Below, one piece after another: positions 26,659 to 36,870 of a stretch of 64,000 bases of DNA. The notes beneath the pieces were generated by a model. It searched no databases and was not told the DNA's origin. It worked only from the letters and a program-made list of their open reading frames with translations. The number at the start of each line of letters is the position of its first letter. Within the stretch, counting starts at the first letter, position 1. Source of the DNA: Burkholderia cenocepacia (GTDB lineage: Bacteria; Pseudomonadota; Gammaproteobacteria; Burkholderiales; Burkholderiaceae); the NCBI RefSeq assembly GCF_014211915.1, contig NZ_CP060040.1, positions 2,418,001 through 2,482,000 of the forward strand. The letters run 5' to 3'. Made by a program: the position numbers and the translations under genes.

Positions 26659-27875
26659 GCGTTCTCCCGCAGCAGGTCGCGATAGACGGCGAGCGTGCGA
26701 TCGACCATCGCGTCCGCCGAGAAATGGGGGTAGGCGCGTGCGCATTGTTCGCGCATCAGCCGGTGCGCGGCCGGATGCTCGACGAGCCGGCCGACCATCG
26801 ACGCGAACGCGGCCGGATCGTCGCTGTTCGATACCGTCAGCCCGACGCGGTGGTCGGCGATCAGCTCGGTCGCGCCCGACACCTGCGTCGCCACGATCGG
26901 CACCCGTGCGGCGACGGCTTCGAGGCACACGTACGGAAACCCTTCGTAGCGGCTCGGCAGCGCGAGCAGGTCGAACGCGGAGAAGTAGCGGCGCGCGGCG
27001 TCGACGCGGCCCGCGATGCGCAGGTTCGCCGGCAGGTCGTGCGCCTCGTCGCCCGCTGCCCGGTCGAAGTCGCCCGAGCCGACCGCGACGACCTGCACGC
27101 GGTTGCCGAAGCGTTCGTCGAGTACGCGCGCGATCCGCACGAGGCGGTCGATCCCCTTCTGGTGATCGAACCGCCCGACGAACCCGACGACGAACGGGTG
27201 ATCGGCCAGCCCGAGCGCGATGCGTGCCGCCTGGCGCGCGAGCAGCATCGGCGGCGTGACGCCGTTCTCGACGAGCCGGATGCGCTCGCGCGCGATGCCG
27301 AGCGCATGCAGGTGATCGGCTTCGTCCTGCGACACGGCGATCACCGCGTCCGAGCACGCATTGCCGAGCACGCGCTCGACGCTGCCGTAGAACGCGCGCT
27401 TCGCAGGCGACAGCGTCGGGTTCAGCGTATAGACCGCATGCGGCGTGTAGACCTGCTTCCAGGGCCCGCGGCACAGGCGCGCGAGCGCGCCGGCCTTCGA
27501 GCTGTGGCTGTGCACGATGTCGGGCCGGATCCGGCGCAACAGCCGGCGCAGCACGAGCATGCCGCGCAGGTCGTGTGCGCCGACCGCGCGCCGCAGCGGC
27601 AGCCGGTGCACGGTCTTGCACCGCGCGGCCGCGTCGGCCAGCATCGCGTCGTCGAAGCGCTCGCCGAGCGGCGCGATCAGGTGGATGTCCGCGTAGCCGC
27701 GTGCGTGCAGACCGGCGATCAGGTCGGTCAGGTGGACGGCGACACCGCCGCCGGCGGCTTCGACGACGAGCGCGATGCGCAGCGGCGGCGCGGCGGGGGG
27801 CGAAGCCGCTGGGCGCGTGTCGGGTTGAAGGGGCGCGCGCTCGTCGAATGACGGCGCGAATGCGATGTCGCTCAT
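26655..27875 (-). CDS. GT4-family glycosyltransferase
   Basis: A 406-aa GT-B glycosyltransferase. The glycine-rich N-terminal loop is VEAAGGGVAVHLTDLIAGL, and PDIVHSHSSKAG is the usual GT4 strand. The C-terminal donor site has GFVGRFDHQKGIDRLV and the E-x7-E motif in EGFPYVCLEAVAARVPIVAT. The start MSDIAFAPSF at 27875 has GGAGG upstream and overlaps the Wzc stop. The N-terminal 30 residues are a low-complexity Ala/Pro stretch. It is the only classical glycosyltransferase in this operon besides the priming enzyme, so the repeat unit needs others made elsewhere or is short. Confidence 0.9.
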   Translation of the reverse strand: MSDIAFAPSFDERAPLQPDTRPAASPPAAPPLRIALVVEAAGGGVAVHLTDLIAGLHARGYADIHLIAPLGERFDDAMLADAAARCKTVHRLPLRRAVGAHDLRGMLVLRRLLRRIRPDIVHSHSSKAGALARLCRGPWKQVYTPHAVYTLNPTLSPAKRAFYGSVERVLGNACSDAVIAVSQDEADHLHALGIARERIRLVENGVTPPMLLARQAARIALGLADHPFVVGFVGRFDHQKGIDRLVRIARVLDERFGNRVQVVAVGSGDFDRAAGDEAHDLPANLRIAGRVDAARRYFSAFDLLALPSRYEGFPYVCLEAVAARVPIVATQVSGATELIADHRVGLTVSNSDDPAAFASMVGRLVEHPAAHRLMREQCARAYPHFSADAMVDRTLAVYRDLLRENA

Positions 27876-30145
27876 GCGGACCTCCGCAGCAGACGTTGAA
27901 GTGCCGCGCGCAGGCGGGCGAGGTGCGTACAGCGCCGCGCGTCGCACGTGTAGCGGTACGCTTCGTAGCGGTAGCCGCCGTATTTCGAGCCGAAGGCCGA
28001 TGCGCCCGTGCGCGGATCGAGGCCGTTCAGCACGACGCCGGGCTGGGCGTCGGGCTGCTGCGGCAGGCGCTTCGCGGCTTCGACGAGTTCGCCGGCCCGC
28101 GTCGAGCCCGCGCGTGCGACGAGGAGCGTCGCGTCGGCATGGGCGCCGAGCCAGGTCGAGTCGGTGGCGGCGAGCAGCGGGGCGGAATCGACGACGACGA
28201 GGTCGTAGCGCGCGCGCAGCGACGCGAGCAGCGCGCCGAGGCCGGCCTGCTGCAGCAGCGCGGTCGGCGCGCTCGGCAGTTCGCCGGTCGGCAGGAAGTC
28301 GAGATTCGGCGCGACGTCGCGCCGGATGGCGTCGTCGGCGTGCGCGCGGCCGGCGAGCAGCGCCGCGAAGCCCGCGCCGCGTTCGAGTCCGAAGTACTGG
28401 TGCAGATAGCCCTTGCGCAGATCGCCGTCGATCAGCAGCACGCGCCGGCCGCTCGCCGCATGCACCGCCGCGAGGTTGACCGATACGAACGACTTGCCGG
28501 TGCCGGGTGCGGGGCCCGTGACCAGCACCAGCGGATGCGCGCGATCGGCGAGCGCGAAGTGCAGTGCGGTCTGGAGGCTGCGCAGCCCTTCGATCGCCGG
28601 TTCGTACGGATCGTCGTACGCGAGCACGTGCAGGCCCGCGTCATGACGTTCGACCGCGCGCATCAGCTTGCGCTGGCGGGCGGCGGCAGGCAGCACCGCG
28701 CGCACCGGCAGCGACGTGTGGCGCTCGATCTCGTCGACGGCGGTCAGGCCGCCGTACAGGAATTCGCGCGCGAATGCGGCGATCAGCCCGAGCGCGAGGC
28801 CGGCCAGCGCGGCGGCGGCGATCACGACCGGCCGGTTCGGCCGCACCGGATCGGCCGGCGCGACGGCCGCATCGACCACGCGCACGCTCGCCGTCCTGCC
28901 GGCCTGCACGAGTTCGAGTTGCTGGGTGTTGTTCAGCAGCGCGGTGTACAGGTCCGCGTTCACCTTCACGTCGAGCCGGGCGCGCACTTCCTCGCTTTGC
29001 TGGGCGGGCAGCCGGGCGATGCGCGCGTCGAGCGCGCCCTGCTGGCGCTTCAACGTCGCGAGCTGCGCGTCGAGCGCGGCCATGTCGGGGTGAGTCGGCA
29101 GGAAGCGGCGGGACAGTTCGTCGTGTTTCTGCTGCAGTTCGAGCAGGCGCGTCTGCAGGTCGGCGCCTTGTTGCAGGACGACCTTGCCTTCTTCCTCGAG
29201 ATCGACCGAGCCGGTGCGGCTGCGCAGGGTCGCGTAACGCGTTTCCGCGCGCTCGAGCTGGCCTTTCACGATCGGCAACTGCTCGTTCAGGAACGCGAGC
29301 GATTGCGCGGCCTCGGCCGTGCGGCGCGCGATGTTCTGTTCGACGTAACGGTTGGCGATCGCGTTGAGCGTCGCGCTGATGTCGACGGGATCGTGGCCGC
29401 GTAGCGACGCGACGAGCACACCCGATTGCTTCACCTTCTCCTGGACGTCGAGCGCGGTGCGCAGCGTGTCGATCGTTTCCGCGCGCGATTGACGCACCAG
29501 CGTGAAGCGCGTGCCGGGCAGCGCGTCGAAGCCGGTGATGTCGAGGTGCAGCGGGCCGTAGCGCGTGTCGAAGGTTTCCGTGCGGCCGATCGTGCCGACC
29601 GCATCGGCCGTCAGGTTCGCGCCGGTGAGCCGGTAACGCGTGTCGTCGAGCCGCACGACCTGGAACGTGTCGCCTTCCGCGCGCGTCGGTACGTCGAAGC
29701 GCACGACGTCGATCCGCTCCTGGCCCCACGCATAGCCGCCGAAACCGAACAGGCCGGGCTTCACCGCGCCGTCGTTGAAGCGCGCGACGAACGCGCCGAT
29801 CACCGGCACGCGGGCGGGGGCCGCGACGATATAGGCGCGCAGGTCTTCCACCGCGCGCGTGACGACGAGCCGCGACGACAGGATCTGCGCCTCGGCCGAC
29901 GCGGGCGACGCGACGTTGAAGAACGACGCGGCATCGCCGAGCAGGTTCTTCGACGCGGCGTCGGTCGCATCGTCGGTCTGGATCATCAGGTCGGCCTGGT
30001 AGATCGGCGGCGCGACGAACGCATACAGCGCGCCGGCGGCGACGCAGGCCGCCGTGATCGACGCGATCGTCCAGCGTGCCTGGCGCAGGACGTCGAGCAC
30101 GCGGATCAGGTCGATCTCGCGTTCGGGGGAAGCGGTACTCGTCAT
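27872..30145 (-). CDS. Wzc-type tyrosine autokinase / chain-length regulator
   Basis: 757 aa. A Wzz domain starts at the N-terminus (IDLIRVLDVLRQARWTIAS, first membrane helix, then PPIYQADLMIQTDD). A long periplasmic coiled coil fills about residues 290-430, followed by the second helix near 445. The cytoplasmic BY-kinase follows: Walker A GPAPGTGKS with Lys about 551, Walker A' VLLIDGDLRKG, and Walker B DLVVVDSAPLLA. The tail carries a tyrosine cluster (KYGGYRYEAYRYTC) for autophosphorylation. It controls EPS polymer length and export with Wza, and is reset by the Wzb phosphatase upstream, which overlaps its start. Confidence 0.95.
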   Translation of the reverse strand: MTSTASPEREIDLIRVLDVLRQARWTIASITAACVAAGALYAFVAPPIYQADLMIQTDDATDAASKNLLGDAASFFNVASPASAEAQILSSRLVVTRAVEDLRAYIVAAPARVPVIGAFVARFNDGAVKPGLFGFGGYAWGQERIDVVRFDVPTRAEGDTFQVVRLDDTRYRLTGANLTADAVGTIGRTETFDTRYGPLHLDITGFDALPGTRFTLVRQSRAETIDTLRTALDVQEKVKQSGVLVASLRGHDPVDISATLNAIANRYVEQNIARRTAEAAQSLAFLNEQLPIVKGQLERAETRYATLRSRTGSVDLEEEGKVVLQQGADLQTRLLELQQKHDELSRRFLPTHPDMAALDAQLATLKRQQGALDARIARLPAQQSEEVRARLDVKVNADLYTALLNNTQQLELVQAGRTASVRVVDAAVAPADPVRPNRPVVIAAAALAGLALGLIAAFAREFLYGGLTAVDEIERHTSLPVRAVLPAAARQRKLMRAVERHDAGLHVLAYDDPYEPAIEGLRSLQTALHFALADRAHPLVLVTGPAPGTGKSFVSVNLAAVHAASGRRVLLIDGDLRKGYLHQYFGLERGAGFAALLAGRAHADDAIRRDVAPNLDFLPTGELPSAPTALLQQAGLGALLASLRARYDLVVVDSAPLLAATDSTWLGAHADATLLVARAGSTRAGELVEAAKRLPQQPDAQPGVVLNGLDPRTGASAFGSKYGGYRYEAYRYTCDARRCTHLARLRAALQRLLRRSA

Positions 30146-30650
30146 GGCTGGGGTCCGGAGAAGGAGGCGGTGATGTGCGGCCAGCGCGCGGCGAGCCGCG
30201 GCAGCCAGCTGCCGACCGCGAGATCGATCAGCGCCGCGCAGCGCACGAAGTCGTCGCGCGTGCCGCGGTAGGGGTCGGGGATGTCGAGGCCGAGCGGCGC
30301 GCCGTCGGCGATCCGCGCGTATTCGCCGAGACGGAACACGCGGCCGCGCAGGAACGGGTGACGCGCTTCGAGCACGCGGCGCTGCCCGCCGTCCATCACG
30401 AAGATCAGGTCGGCCTGCGCGCACAGCGCGGCCGTCACCGGCCGGGCCGCATGCGCGTCGAGGTTTAGCCCGCGCGCGGCGGCCATCTCGCGGGCCAGCG
30501 GGTCGGCCGGCCGGCCGTTCGGCGGCGCGAGGCCGGCCGAGCCGGTCCGCGCGTGCGGCAGCTTCGCCGCGAGCAGCGCGGCCGCGAGCGGGCTGCGGCA
30601 CACGTTGCCTTCGCAGACGGCGAGCAGGAAGGGGGCGGGGTCGGCCTCAT
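30142..30650 (-). CDS. Wzb low-molecular-weight tyrosine phosphatase; start unresolved (possible frameshift)
   Basis: The catalytic loop is [10 protein letters not shown] (CX5R type), and the general acid loop is DIPDPYRGT near the C-terminus, so this is a Wzb-type phosphatase for Wzc. The problem is the start. In the phosphatase frame there is no ATG, GTG or TTG between the previous stop, inside wza, and the catalytic Cys; the first GTG (30603) is within the active-site motif. The ATG that overlaps the wza stop (30650-30648, ATGA) has the right place for this operon but lies one frame off. Adding one C to the C-rich run at about 30629-30637 would join M-R-P-T-P-P-P to F-L-L-A-V-C-E-G. Either a base is missing (mutation or error) or a -1 slip occurs. 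Confidence 0.7.
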
Positions 30651-31903
30651 TTCGTGGCGATCCCGGCGGCGACGCCCGTGTTCACGCTGGGCAGCAACAG
30701 GCTCAGCACACGGCTGATGCGGACGAGCCCGTTGCCGTCGACGTAGACGATGTCCTTCGGCTCCAGCTCGAACTGGTTCGCGAGCACCATCGCGACCGGC
30801 GAGCGCGCGTCGAGATGGAATACCGTCGGCGTGCGGCCCTGCGCGCCGCGGATCACGAACATCTGCGCGGCGTCGGCGGTATTGGAATTGATGCTGCCGG
30901 CCTGCAGCAGTGCGTCGCTCAACGTCAGGCGGCCGTCGCGCTTCGGCAGCGCGAGCATCGGCCGGTTGACTTCGCCCATCACGTACACGCCGTTGCTGTC
31001 TCGCGCGCCGACGCGCAGCAGGTCGCCGCCGCGCAGCACGATGCGCGACGGGTCGCGGTGGCGCTCGATCAGGCGCGCCAGGTCGATGCGCACGGGCGTG
31101 TCGTCGCGCACGATCGTCACGTCGCTCTGGTCGGCGCCGGGCGTGAAGCCGCCGGCGCGCGCGATCGCGTCGGCGAGCGTCATCGGCACGTCGTTGACGG
31201 GCAGCGCGCCCGGCGTGTGGACTTCGCCGTCGACGTACACCTGCTGCGAACGGAACGATGCCACGCGCAACGTGACCTGCGGGTCTCGGTAGATCTTGCC
31301 GAGCGCCTGCTTCACGCGCGCCTGCGCGTCGGCGGCGGTCAGGCCGGCGACCTTCAGCGCGCCGGCATACGGGAACGTCAGGTTGCCGCGGTCGTCGACG
31401 ACGAAGCCGGCAACCGGGTCGGCCGCGCGCGGCGGCGTCTGCTGTGCGCCGCCTTGGGCCGCCGCGAGTTCCGGGTGATCCCACACGGTGATCTGCAGCA
31501 CGTCGCCCGGGCCGATCCGGTAGGCCGACGACGCGCGCGATGCGGCCGGCGTGTCGAACGCCGCCGCGGCCGCATCCCGGGCCGCGCGTTGGCGTGCGAT
31601 CAGCGACGGATCGATGTCGACGATCGGCGGCGTGGCGACGGCATCCCCGCCCGCGAGCGGCGCGCGAACCGGCGTGCCGGCCGTGGTCGACGCGGCCGCG
31701 GCGCGTGCTTCGGCCACGCGCGAGTCGGCCGCGGCCGGCGCGGGCGCGCCGTCATCCGGCGCGTCGGCGAGCCAGCCGAGATACGACGTGTTCATCTTCA
31801 TGCCGGGCGCGAACGCGCATCCTGACAGCGCTACGCAGGCCGTCAGGACGAGCGCGAGCGCACCGTGGCGGCGCGCGGCCGCCGATGCGATCGAGGGTGT
31901 CAT
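30647..31903 (-). CDS. Wza-type outer-membrane polysaccharide export lipoprotein
   Basis: 418 aa. The signal peptide ends in the lipobox LSGC (residues 26-29). The export domain begins [19 protein letters not shown] near residue 147. It continues with [23 protein letters not shown] and the SLBB-type repeats ([18 protein letters not shown] and [20 protein letters not shown]). Wza octamers form the outer-membrane channel for the polymer. The ATG has GGAAGGA upstream. It follows the priming transferase after 126 bp and comes before wzb with a stop/start overlap. Confidence 0.95.
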   Translation of the reverse strand: MTPSIASAAARRHGALALVLTACVALSGCAFAPGMKMNTSYLGWLADAPDDGAPAPAAADSRVAEARAAAASTTAGTPVRAPLAGGDAVATPPIVDIDPSLIARQRAARDAAAAAFDTPAASRASSAYRIGPGDVLQITVWDHPELAAAQGGAQQTPPRAADPVAGFVVDDRGNLTFPYAGALKVAGLTAADAQARVKQALGKIYRDPQVTLRVASFRSQQVYVDGEVHTPGALPVNDVPMTLADAIARAGGFTPGADQSDVTIVRDDTPVRIDLARLIERHRDPSRIVLRGGDLLRVGARDSNGVYVMGEVNRPMLALPKRDGRLTLSDALLQAGSINSNTADAAQMFVIRGAQGRTPTVFHLDARSPVAMVLANQFELEPKDIVYVDGNGLVRISRVLSLLLPSVNTGVAAGIATK

Positions 31904-32029
31904 GAGTTCCTTCCAGTTGCGCCGCGCGCCGGAGACGGCGGCGCGGGAGCGGGCTGCCGAAGCAGGGGCCGCCGGGTCAATCGAAGCAGCCGCGGCGGCG
32001 ATGCCGCGGCGCCGAACGGCATGCGCCGT

Positions 32030-33421
<1,392 letters not shown>

Positions 33422-33433
33422 TTCATCCGCCAT

Positions 33434-33744
33434 CCTTGCCGTCGCGCACCGTCCGGAATGGCGGCGCGTCCGCGTTCGTGCAACGCTCCGCAGAGCGAGG
33501 TGCTGCCCGGCGCGTTGCACGGTGCGTTCGGGCAGTACGGCGAGTCTAGGAGCGATGACGGGGCGAGACCATCGGACTGCGGGTGATCAGAAAGGGCACT
33601 TCGATCGGACTGCGCTTCAACGGGTTAGGACTCGTGCCCGATGGCGTCAGGGATTGTCAAACCGCCTGTGGACAGGCGACCAGCACACGCCGTCGGCGCG
33701 CTGTGGCGATCGCGCCGACGACGGCGGCTCGCGATGCGGCGTCG
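33434..33744. other. EPS operon promoter region
   Basis: A 311-bp gap between the priming transferase and the next minus-strand gene. It holds no gene. It contains one TAGGAC-type box (33626-33639) and a second half-site-like GATCGGACTG repeated twice (near 33565 and 33604). Confidence 0.5.
33626..33639. promoter_or_regulatory. TAGGAC-type box upstream of the EPS operon
   Basis: TAGGACTCGTGCCC keeps the left half TAGGAC and the central GT of the consensus TAGGAC-NN-GTCCTA; the right half is degenerate. It is the only copy in front of the EPS operon. Confidence 0.4.
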
Positions 33745-34599
33745 TCATGCCGCCACCGCGTGCGCGGCCAGCAGCGGCGCGAGCGACCGGGCCTGCGGAT
33801 GGCGGCCGATCGTCGCCAGCGCGTCGGCTTCGAGCCGGCGGCGTTGCGCGGGATCGCGGACGAGTTCGACGCACGCCTCCACCAGCGCGTCGTACGGCGC
33901 CGCACGGAAGCCGTTGGCGTAATCGGGATCGACCGACGTCGTCGGCGACACCTCGCCGACGATCGCCTTGCCGTTCGTCATCAGATAGAACGCGCGCACC
34001 ACCTCGAAAATGTGCGACGCGTAGTGATGCAGGTTCAGCACGACCTTCGCACGCGCGATGAAGGCGTCGCGCTCGGCGCCGTAGAGGCCGCCGCTGACGA
34101 TCCCGACGTTCAGCCCGCGCGCCTGCAGCGCATCGAGGATCGCCGCGCGGCGCGGACCGATCGTGCCGTAGAACAGCACGTCGATGTCCTGTTCGACGTC
34201 ATCCGGAATGCGACGCAGCTTCGGATGGAAGCCGAGCTTCAGGTAGCGCGCGTGCCCGATGCCGAGGCTGTGCAGCTTCGCGAGGTTGCGCTCGCTGTAG
34301 TCCCAGGTTTCGTATCGCGACGCCCAGCGGTAGATGGCCTCGTTCCACGGCTGTTCGTCGACGTGCAGCTGCTCGGTGTTGACGACGATCGTGTCGGCCG
34401 GCACGTGCTCGGTCGCGCGTGGATCGGCGAGATGGCAGCCGATCAGGATGTTCCGCGCATCCGGCATCATGTTGTTCTCGTTGACGTGCACGACGTGGCC
34501 GAGATCGCCGAGCCCATACGCGATCACCTCGGCGAGTTCCGTGAAGGCGCCCGAATGCGCGTAGCCGGGCGGGCGGACGATGCAGAGGTTGTAATCCAT
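33745..34599 (-). CDS. Glycosyltransferase-like protein (CgeB-like GT-B)
   Basis: A 284-aa protein starting MDYNLCIVRPPGYAHSGAF, with GGAGA before the ATG. It looks like a short GT-B glycosyltransferase of the spore-maturation CgeB type. It has an N-terminal strand, ILIGCHLAD, IVVNTEQLHVDEQPW, and the donor-side segment DVLFYGTIGPRRAAILDAL. The C-terminal half has AKVVLNLHHYASHIFEVVRAFYLMTNGKAIVGE, the usual donor-binding Glu region. It lies 28 bp after the TPR glycosyltransferase and is co-transcribed with it. The acceptor is unknown; glycan or adhesin modification are both possible. Confidence 0.75.
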   Translation of the reverse strand: MDYNLCIVRPPGYAHSGAFTELAEVIAYGLGDLGHVVHVNENNMMPDARNILIGCHLADPRATEHVPADTIVVNTEQLHVDEQPWNEAIYRWASRYETWDYSERNLAKLHSLGIGHARYLKLGFHPKLRRIPDDVEQDIDVLFYGTIGPRRAAILDALQARGLNVGIVSGGLYGAERDAFIARAKVVLNLHHYASHIFEVVRAFYLMTNGKAIVGEVSPTTSVDPDYANGFRAAPYDALVEACVELVRDPAQRRRLEADALATIGRHPQARSLAPLLAAHAVAA

Positions 34600-34627
34600 G
34601 ACGAATCTCCTGTCGGCGTGGCGGCGG

Positions 34628-36202
34628 TCAGCCGGCCAGCCGACGAAGATCGGCGGCGACCGCGTCCATGACCGGCTGCCAGTCGGCGAACGTCGTCTGC
34701 CGATACAGCGACGCGCTCGGGTAGAACGGGCTGTCGCGGCGGTCGTGCTGCCAGACCCAGTGCGGGTTCGCATCGAGCAGCACCCACGTGCGCCGGCCGA
34801 GCGCGCCGCTCAGGTGCGCGGCCGACGTGCAGACGGTGATCACGAGATCGAGTGCGCCGATGAAGGCGGCGGTATCGTCGACCGTGCGCCATTCGCGCGT
34901 GCAGTCGTTCACGACGAAACCCGCTGCGCGGGCGGCTTCGATGTCGTGCTGCGCGCCCGGTTGCAGCGAGTAGAACGCGACGTCCTGCTGCAGAGGGTCG
35001 AACGCGTCGGCATAACGTTCGAGCCCCACGCGGCGAAAGCGGTTGCGCTGGTGCGACAGACTGCCCGTCCACGCGAGGCCGACCTTCAGCCGCTTTTCGC
35101 CCGCGAGCGCCGCGCGCCACGCGTCGACGGCTGCCGCGTCGGCGTGGAGGTACGGCGCCGTCGCGGCGAGCGCGTCGCCGTCGAGGCCGAGCATCCCGGG
35201 GATGCTCATCAGCGGCAGCTCGACGTCGAACGCGGGCAGATCCTCGATGCGCGTGCCGGTGTCGAACACGTCGACATGCGTTGCCAGACTGCGCCCGAAC
35301 AGGCCGCCCATCACCGGAAACGCGTTCCACACGATCCGGCCGCCTTCGCGATGCACGCGTTCCGCGAGCAGCGGCACGTAGCGGCAGAACTGCAGTGCGT
35401 CGCCGAGGCCCTGTTCGCCCCACACGAGCAGCGTCTTGCCCTTCAGCGATTCGCCGCGCCAGCGCGGCCCGGGAAACACCGGCAGGTTGCCGCGCAGTTC
35501 GGCCGAGCCTTCCCAGCGCGCTTCGTAATGGGGCCAGCCCGACGCGAAATCGCCGCGTGCGAGCTGGAGTAGCGACAGATTGTGGCGATACGTCGGGTTG
35601 TGCGGCGCGAGTTCGACGGCGCGTTGCGCATGCGTTTCGGCCTGGCCCCACCATTGCGCTTCCTTCATCGCCGTCGCCGCGTTGTTCACGGCCAGCGCGC
35701 TGTCGGGCGCCAGCGCGACCGCACGGGTGGCCGCGCGCAATGCGCCGTCGAGATCGAAGCGGTCGATGCGCGTGACCACCGCATTGGTCCACGCGCGTGC
35801 GTCGTCGGGATCGTCGTCGAGCGCACCTTCGATGAGCGCGAATTCCAGATCGGGATCGCCTTCCGTCAGCCGGATCGCGAGCGCGAGATTGTTCTTCAGC
35901 GACGGCCACGCGGGCGCGAGCTCGAGCGTGCGGCGATAGGGCGCGATCGCCTCCGCGTGGCGTCCCGCCATCTGCATCGCATAGCCGCAGTTGAATGCCG
36001 CTGCCGGCGACGCCGGACGCAGTTTCCAATGGGCGGCGGCCAGTTGGGCGGCGGATTCGACTTCGCCGCGCTCGATCAGCGTTTGTGTGGCGGTGGAGAC
36101 GGCGTCGTCATCGACATCGACCGAGGCGGCATCGGCCTGCGTGGCGAGCATCGTGTCGTCGGTGTCGGCGAGCGTGGGCGTGTCGTGAGGCGAGATCTGC
36201 AT
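34628..36202 (-). CDS. TPR-domain protein with C-terminal glycosyltransferase-like (GT9/GT41-type) domain
   Basis: 524 aa. Residues about 45-220 are tetratricopeptide repeats (AAFNCGYAMQMAGRHAEAIAPYRRTLELAP and similar). From about 240 a GT-B-like domain begins: LLVWGEQGLGDALQFCRYVPLLAERV, then KVGLAWTGSLSHQRNR and LVITVCTSAAHLSGALGRRTWVLL. This TPR-plus-heptosyltransferase-like design occurs in protein and flagellin glycosylation loci as well as in adhesin operons. The start MQISPHDTPTLAD has GGAG upstream. It is divergent from the small membrane protein gene across a gap with three TAGGAC-type boxes. Confidence 0.82.
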   Translation of the reverse strand: MQISPHDTPTLADTDDTMLATQADAASVDVDDDAVSTATQTLIERGEVESAAQLAAAHWKLRPASPAAAFNCGYAMQMAGRHAEAIAPYRRTLELAPAWPSLKNNLALAIRLTEGDPDLEFALIEGALDDDPDDARAWTNAVVTRIDRFDLDGALRAATRAVALAPDSALAVNNAATAMKEAQWWGQAETHAQRAVELAPHNPTYRHNLSLLQLARGDFASGWPHYEARWEGSAELRGNLPVFPGPRWRGESLKGKTLLVWGEQGLGDALQFCRYVPLLAERVHREGGRIVWNAFPVMGGLFGRSLATHVDVFDTGTRIEDLPAFDVELPLMSIPGMLGLDGDALAATAPYLHADAAAVDAWRAALAGEKRLKVGLAWTGSLSHQRNRFRRVGLERYADAFDPLQQDVAFYSLQPGAQHDIEAARAAGFVVNDCTREWRTVDDTAAFIGALDLVITVCTSAAHLSGALGRRTWVLLDANPHWVWQHDRRDSPFYPSASLYRQTTFADWQPVMDAVAADLRRLAG

Positions 36203-36348
36203 GTCGGGGCTCCGGAGGGCCGGCCGCGTTCGAGGCAGCGGCCGGTGGCGGGGTTCGTCGTGAGGGCGCCAGCGGCTTGCACGCATGGGCACAAGCAGCA
36301 TGGCGCCGGCTTGACGTCCACTTTATGGATCCGCACCCGGCAACTGAA

Positions 36349-36362
36349 TAAGACTAGTCCGA
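36349..36362. promoter_or_regulatory. TAGGAC-type box 1 in the divergent glycosyltransferase promoter
   Basis: TAAGACTAGTCCGA matches the consensus at 10 of 12 defined positions and has the palindromic core GACTAGTC. It is 147 bp before the TPR gene start. Confidence 0.5.
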
Positions 36363-36419
36363 ATCGATGAGGCTCCGCGATGCATCCCCGGTAACGAACG
36401 CGCCGTTCGGTCACGTTTG

Positions 36420-36433
36420 TAGTCCCAGTCCTA
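36420..36433. promoter_or_regulatory. TAGGAC-type box 2 in the divergent glycosyltransferase promoter
   Basis: TAGTCCCAGTCCTA carries a full right half GTCCTA; read in reverse it is TAGGACTGGGACTA. It lies 121 bp before the small membrane protein start. Confidence 0.5.
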
Positions 36434-36456
36434 TTTTTGGGTTCGCCGTTCGCCAA

Positions 36457-36470
36457 TAAGACTCGTCTGA
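36457..36470. promoter_or_regulatory. TAGGAC-type box 3 in the divergent glycosyltransferase promoter
   Basis: TAAGACTCGTCTGA keeps the GAC-NN-GTC core. It is 37 bp from box 2 and 84 bp before the small membrane protein start. Confidence 0.45.
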
Positions 36471-36553
36471 TAGAGATCGCGTGCAGCGATCTTTGTAATA
36501 CGCAGTATTCCGGCCGACGTCGTTCGGCAACTATCAGACAGGGAGTACTGACG

Positions 36554-36868
36554 ATGAGCGCAGCAGATTTTCTGGTGAAAGGCACCGTGATCGGGATGGT
36601 CGCGAGCGCGGCCACGGTCGGGATGGTCCACGTGGCGGTCGAGTTCGGCACGCGCTGGTCGTCGAGCGGCATGGTCGTGACGATGGCGACCGCGTTGCTG
36701 ATGGCGATGCTGCTGCTCGTGCCGCCGCTCGTGACCGCATGGCGCAACCGCAACGATGTGGTCGATCCGTTCTACGAGCCGGCGGCGTTGAAGCCGATGT
36801 TGCAGGGACGGACGATCGGCATCGTCGTCGGCATCGTGTTCGGCATTTCGATCGTGACGGGGTGGTGA
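36554..36868 (+). CDS. Small membrane protein of unknown function
   Basis: A 104-aa protein with three predicted membrane helices (about residues 7-30, 38-65 and 86-104) and a cytoplasmic-type loop NRNDVVDPFYEPAALKP between the second and third. GGGAG lies eight bases before the ATG. I do not recognise a family. It is directly followed, two bases later, by the GT25 gene, so the two form an operon behind the three TAGGAC-type boxes. A role in anchoring or helping glycan transfer is only a guess. Confidence 0.7.
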   Translation: MSAADFLVKGTVIGMVASAATVGMVHVAVEFGTRWSSSGMVVTMATALLMAMLLLVPPLVTAWRNRNDVVDPFYEPAALKPMLQGRTIGIVVGIVFGISIVTGW

Positions 36869-36870
36869 CG

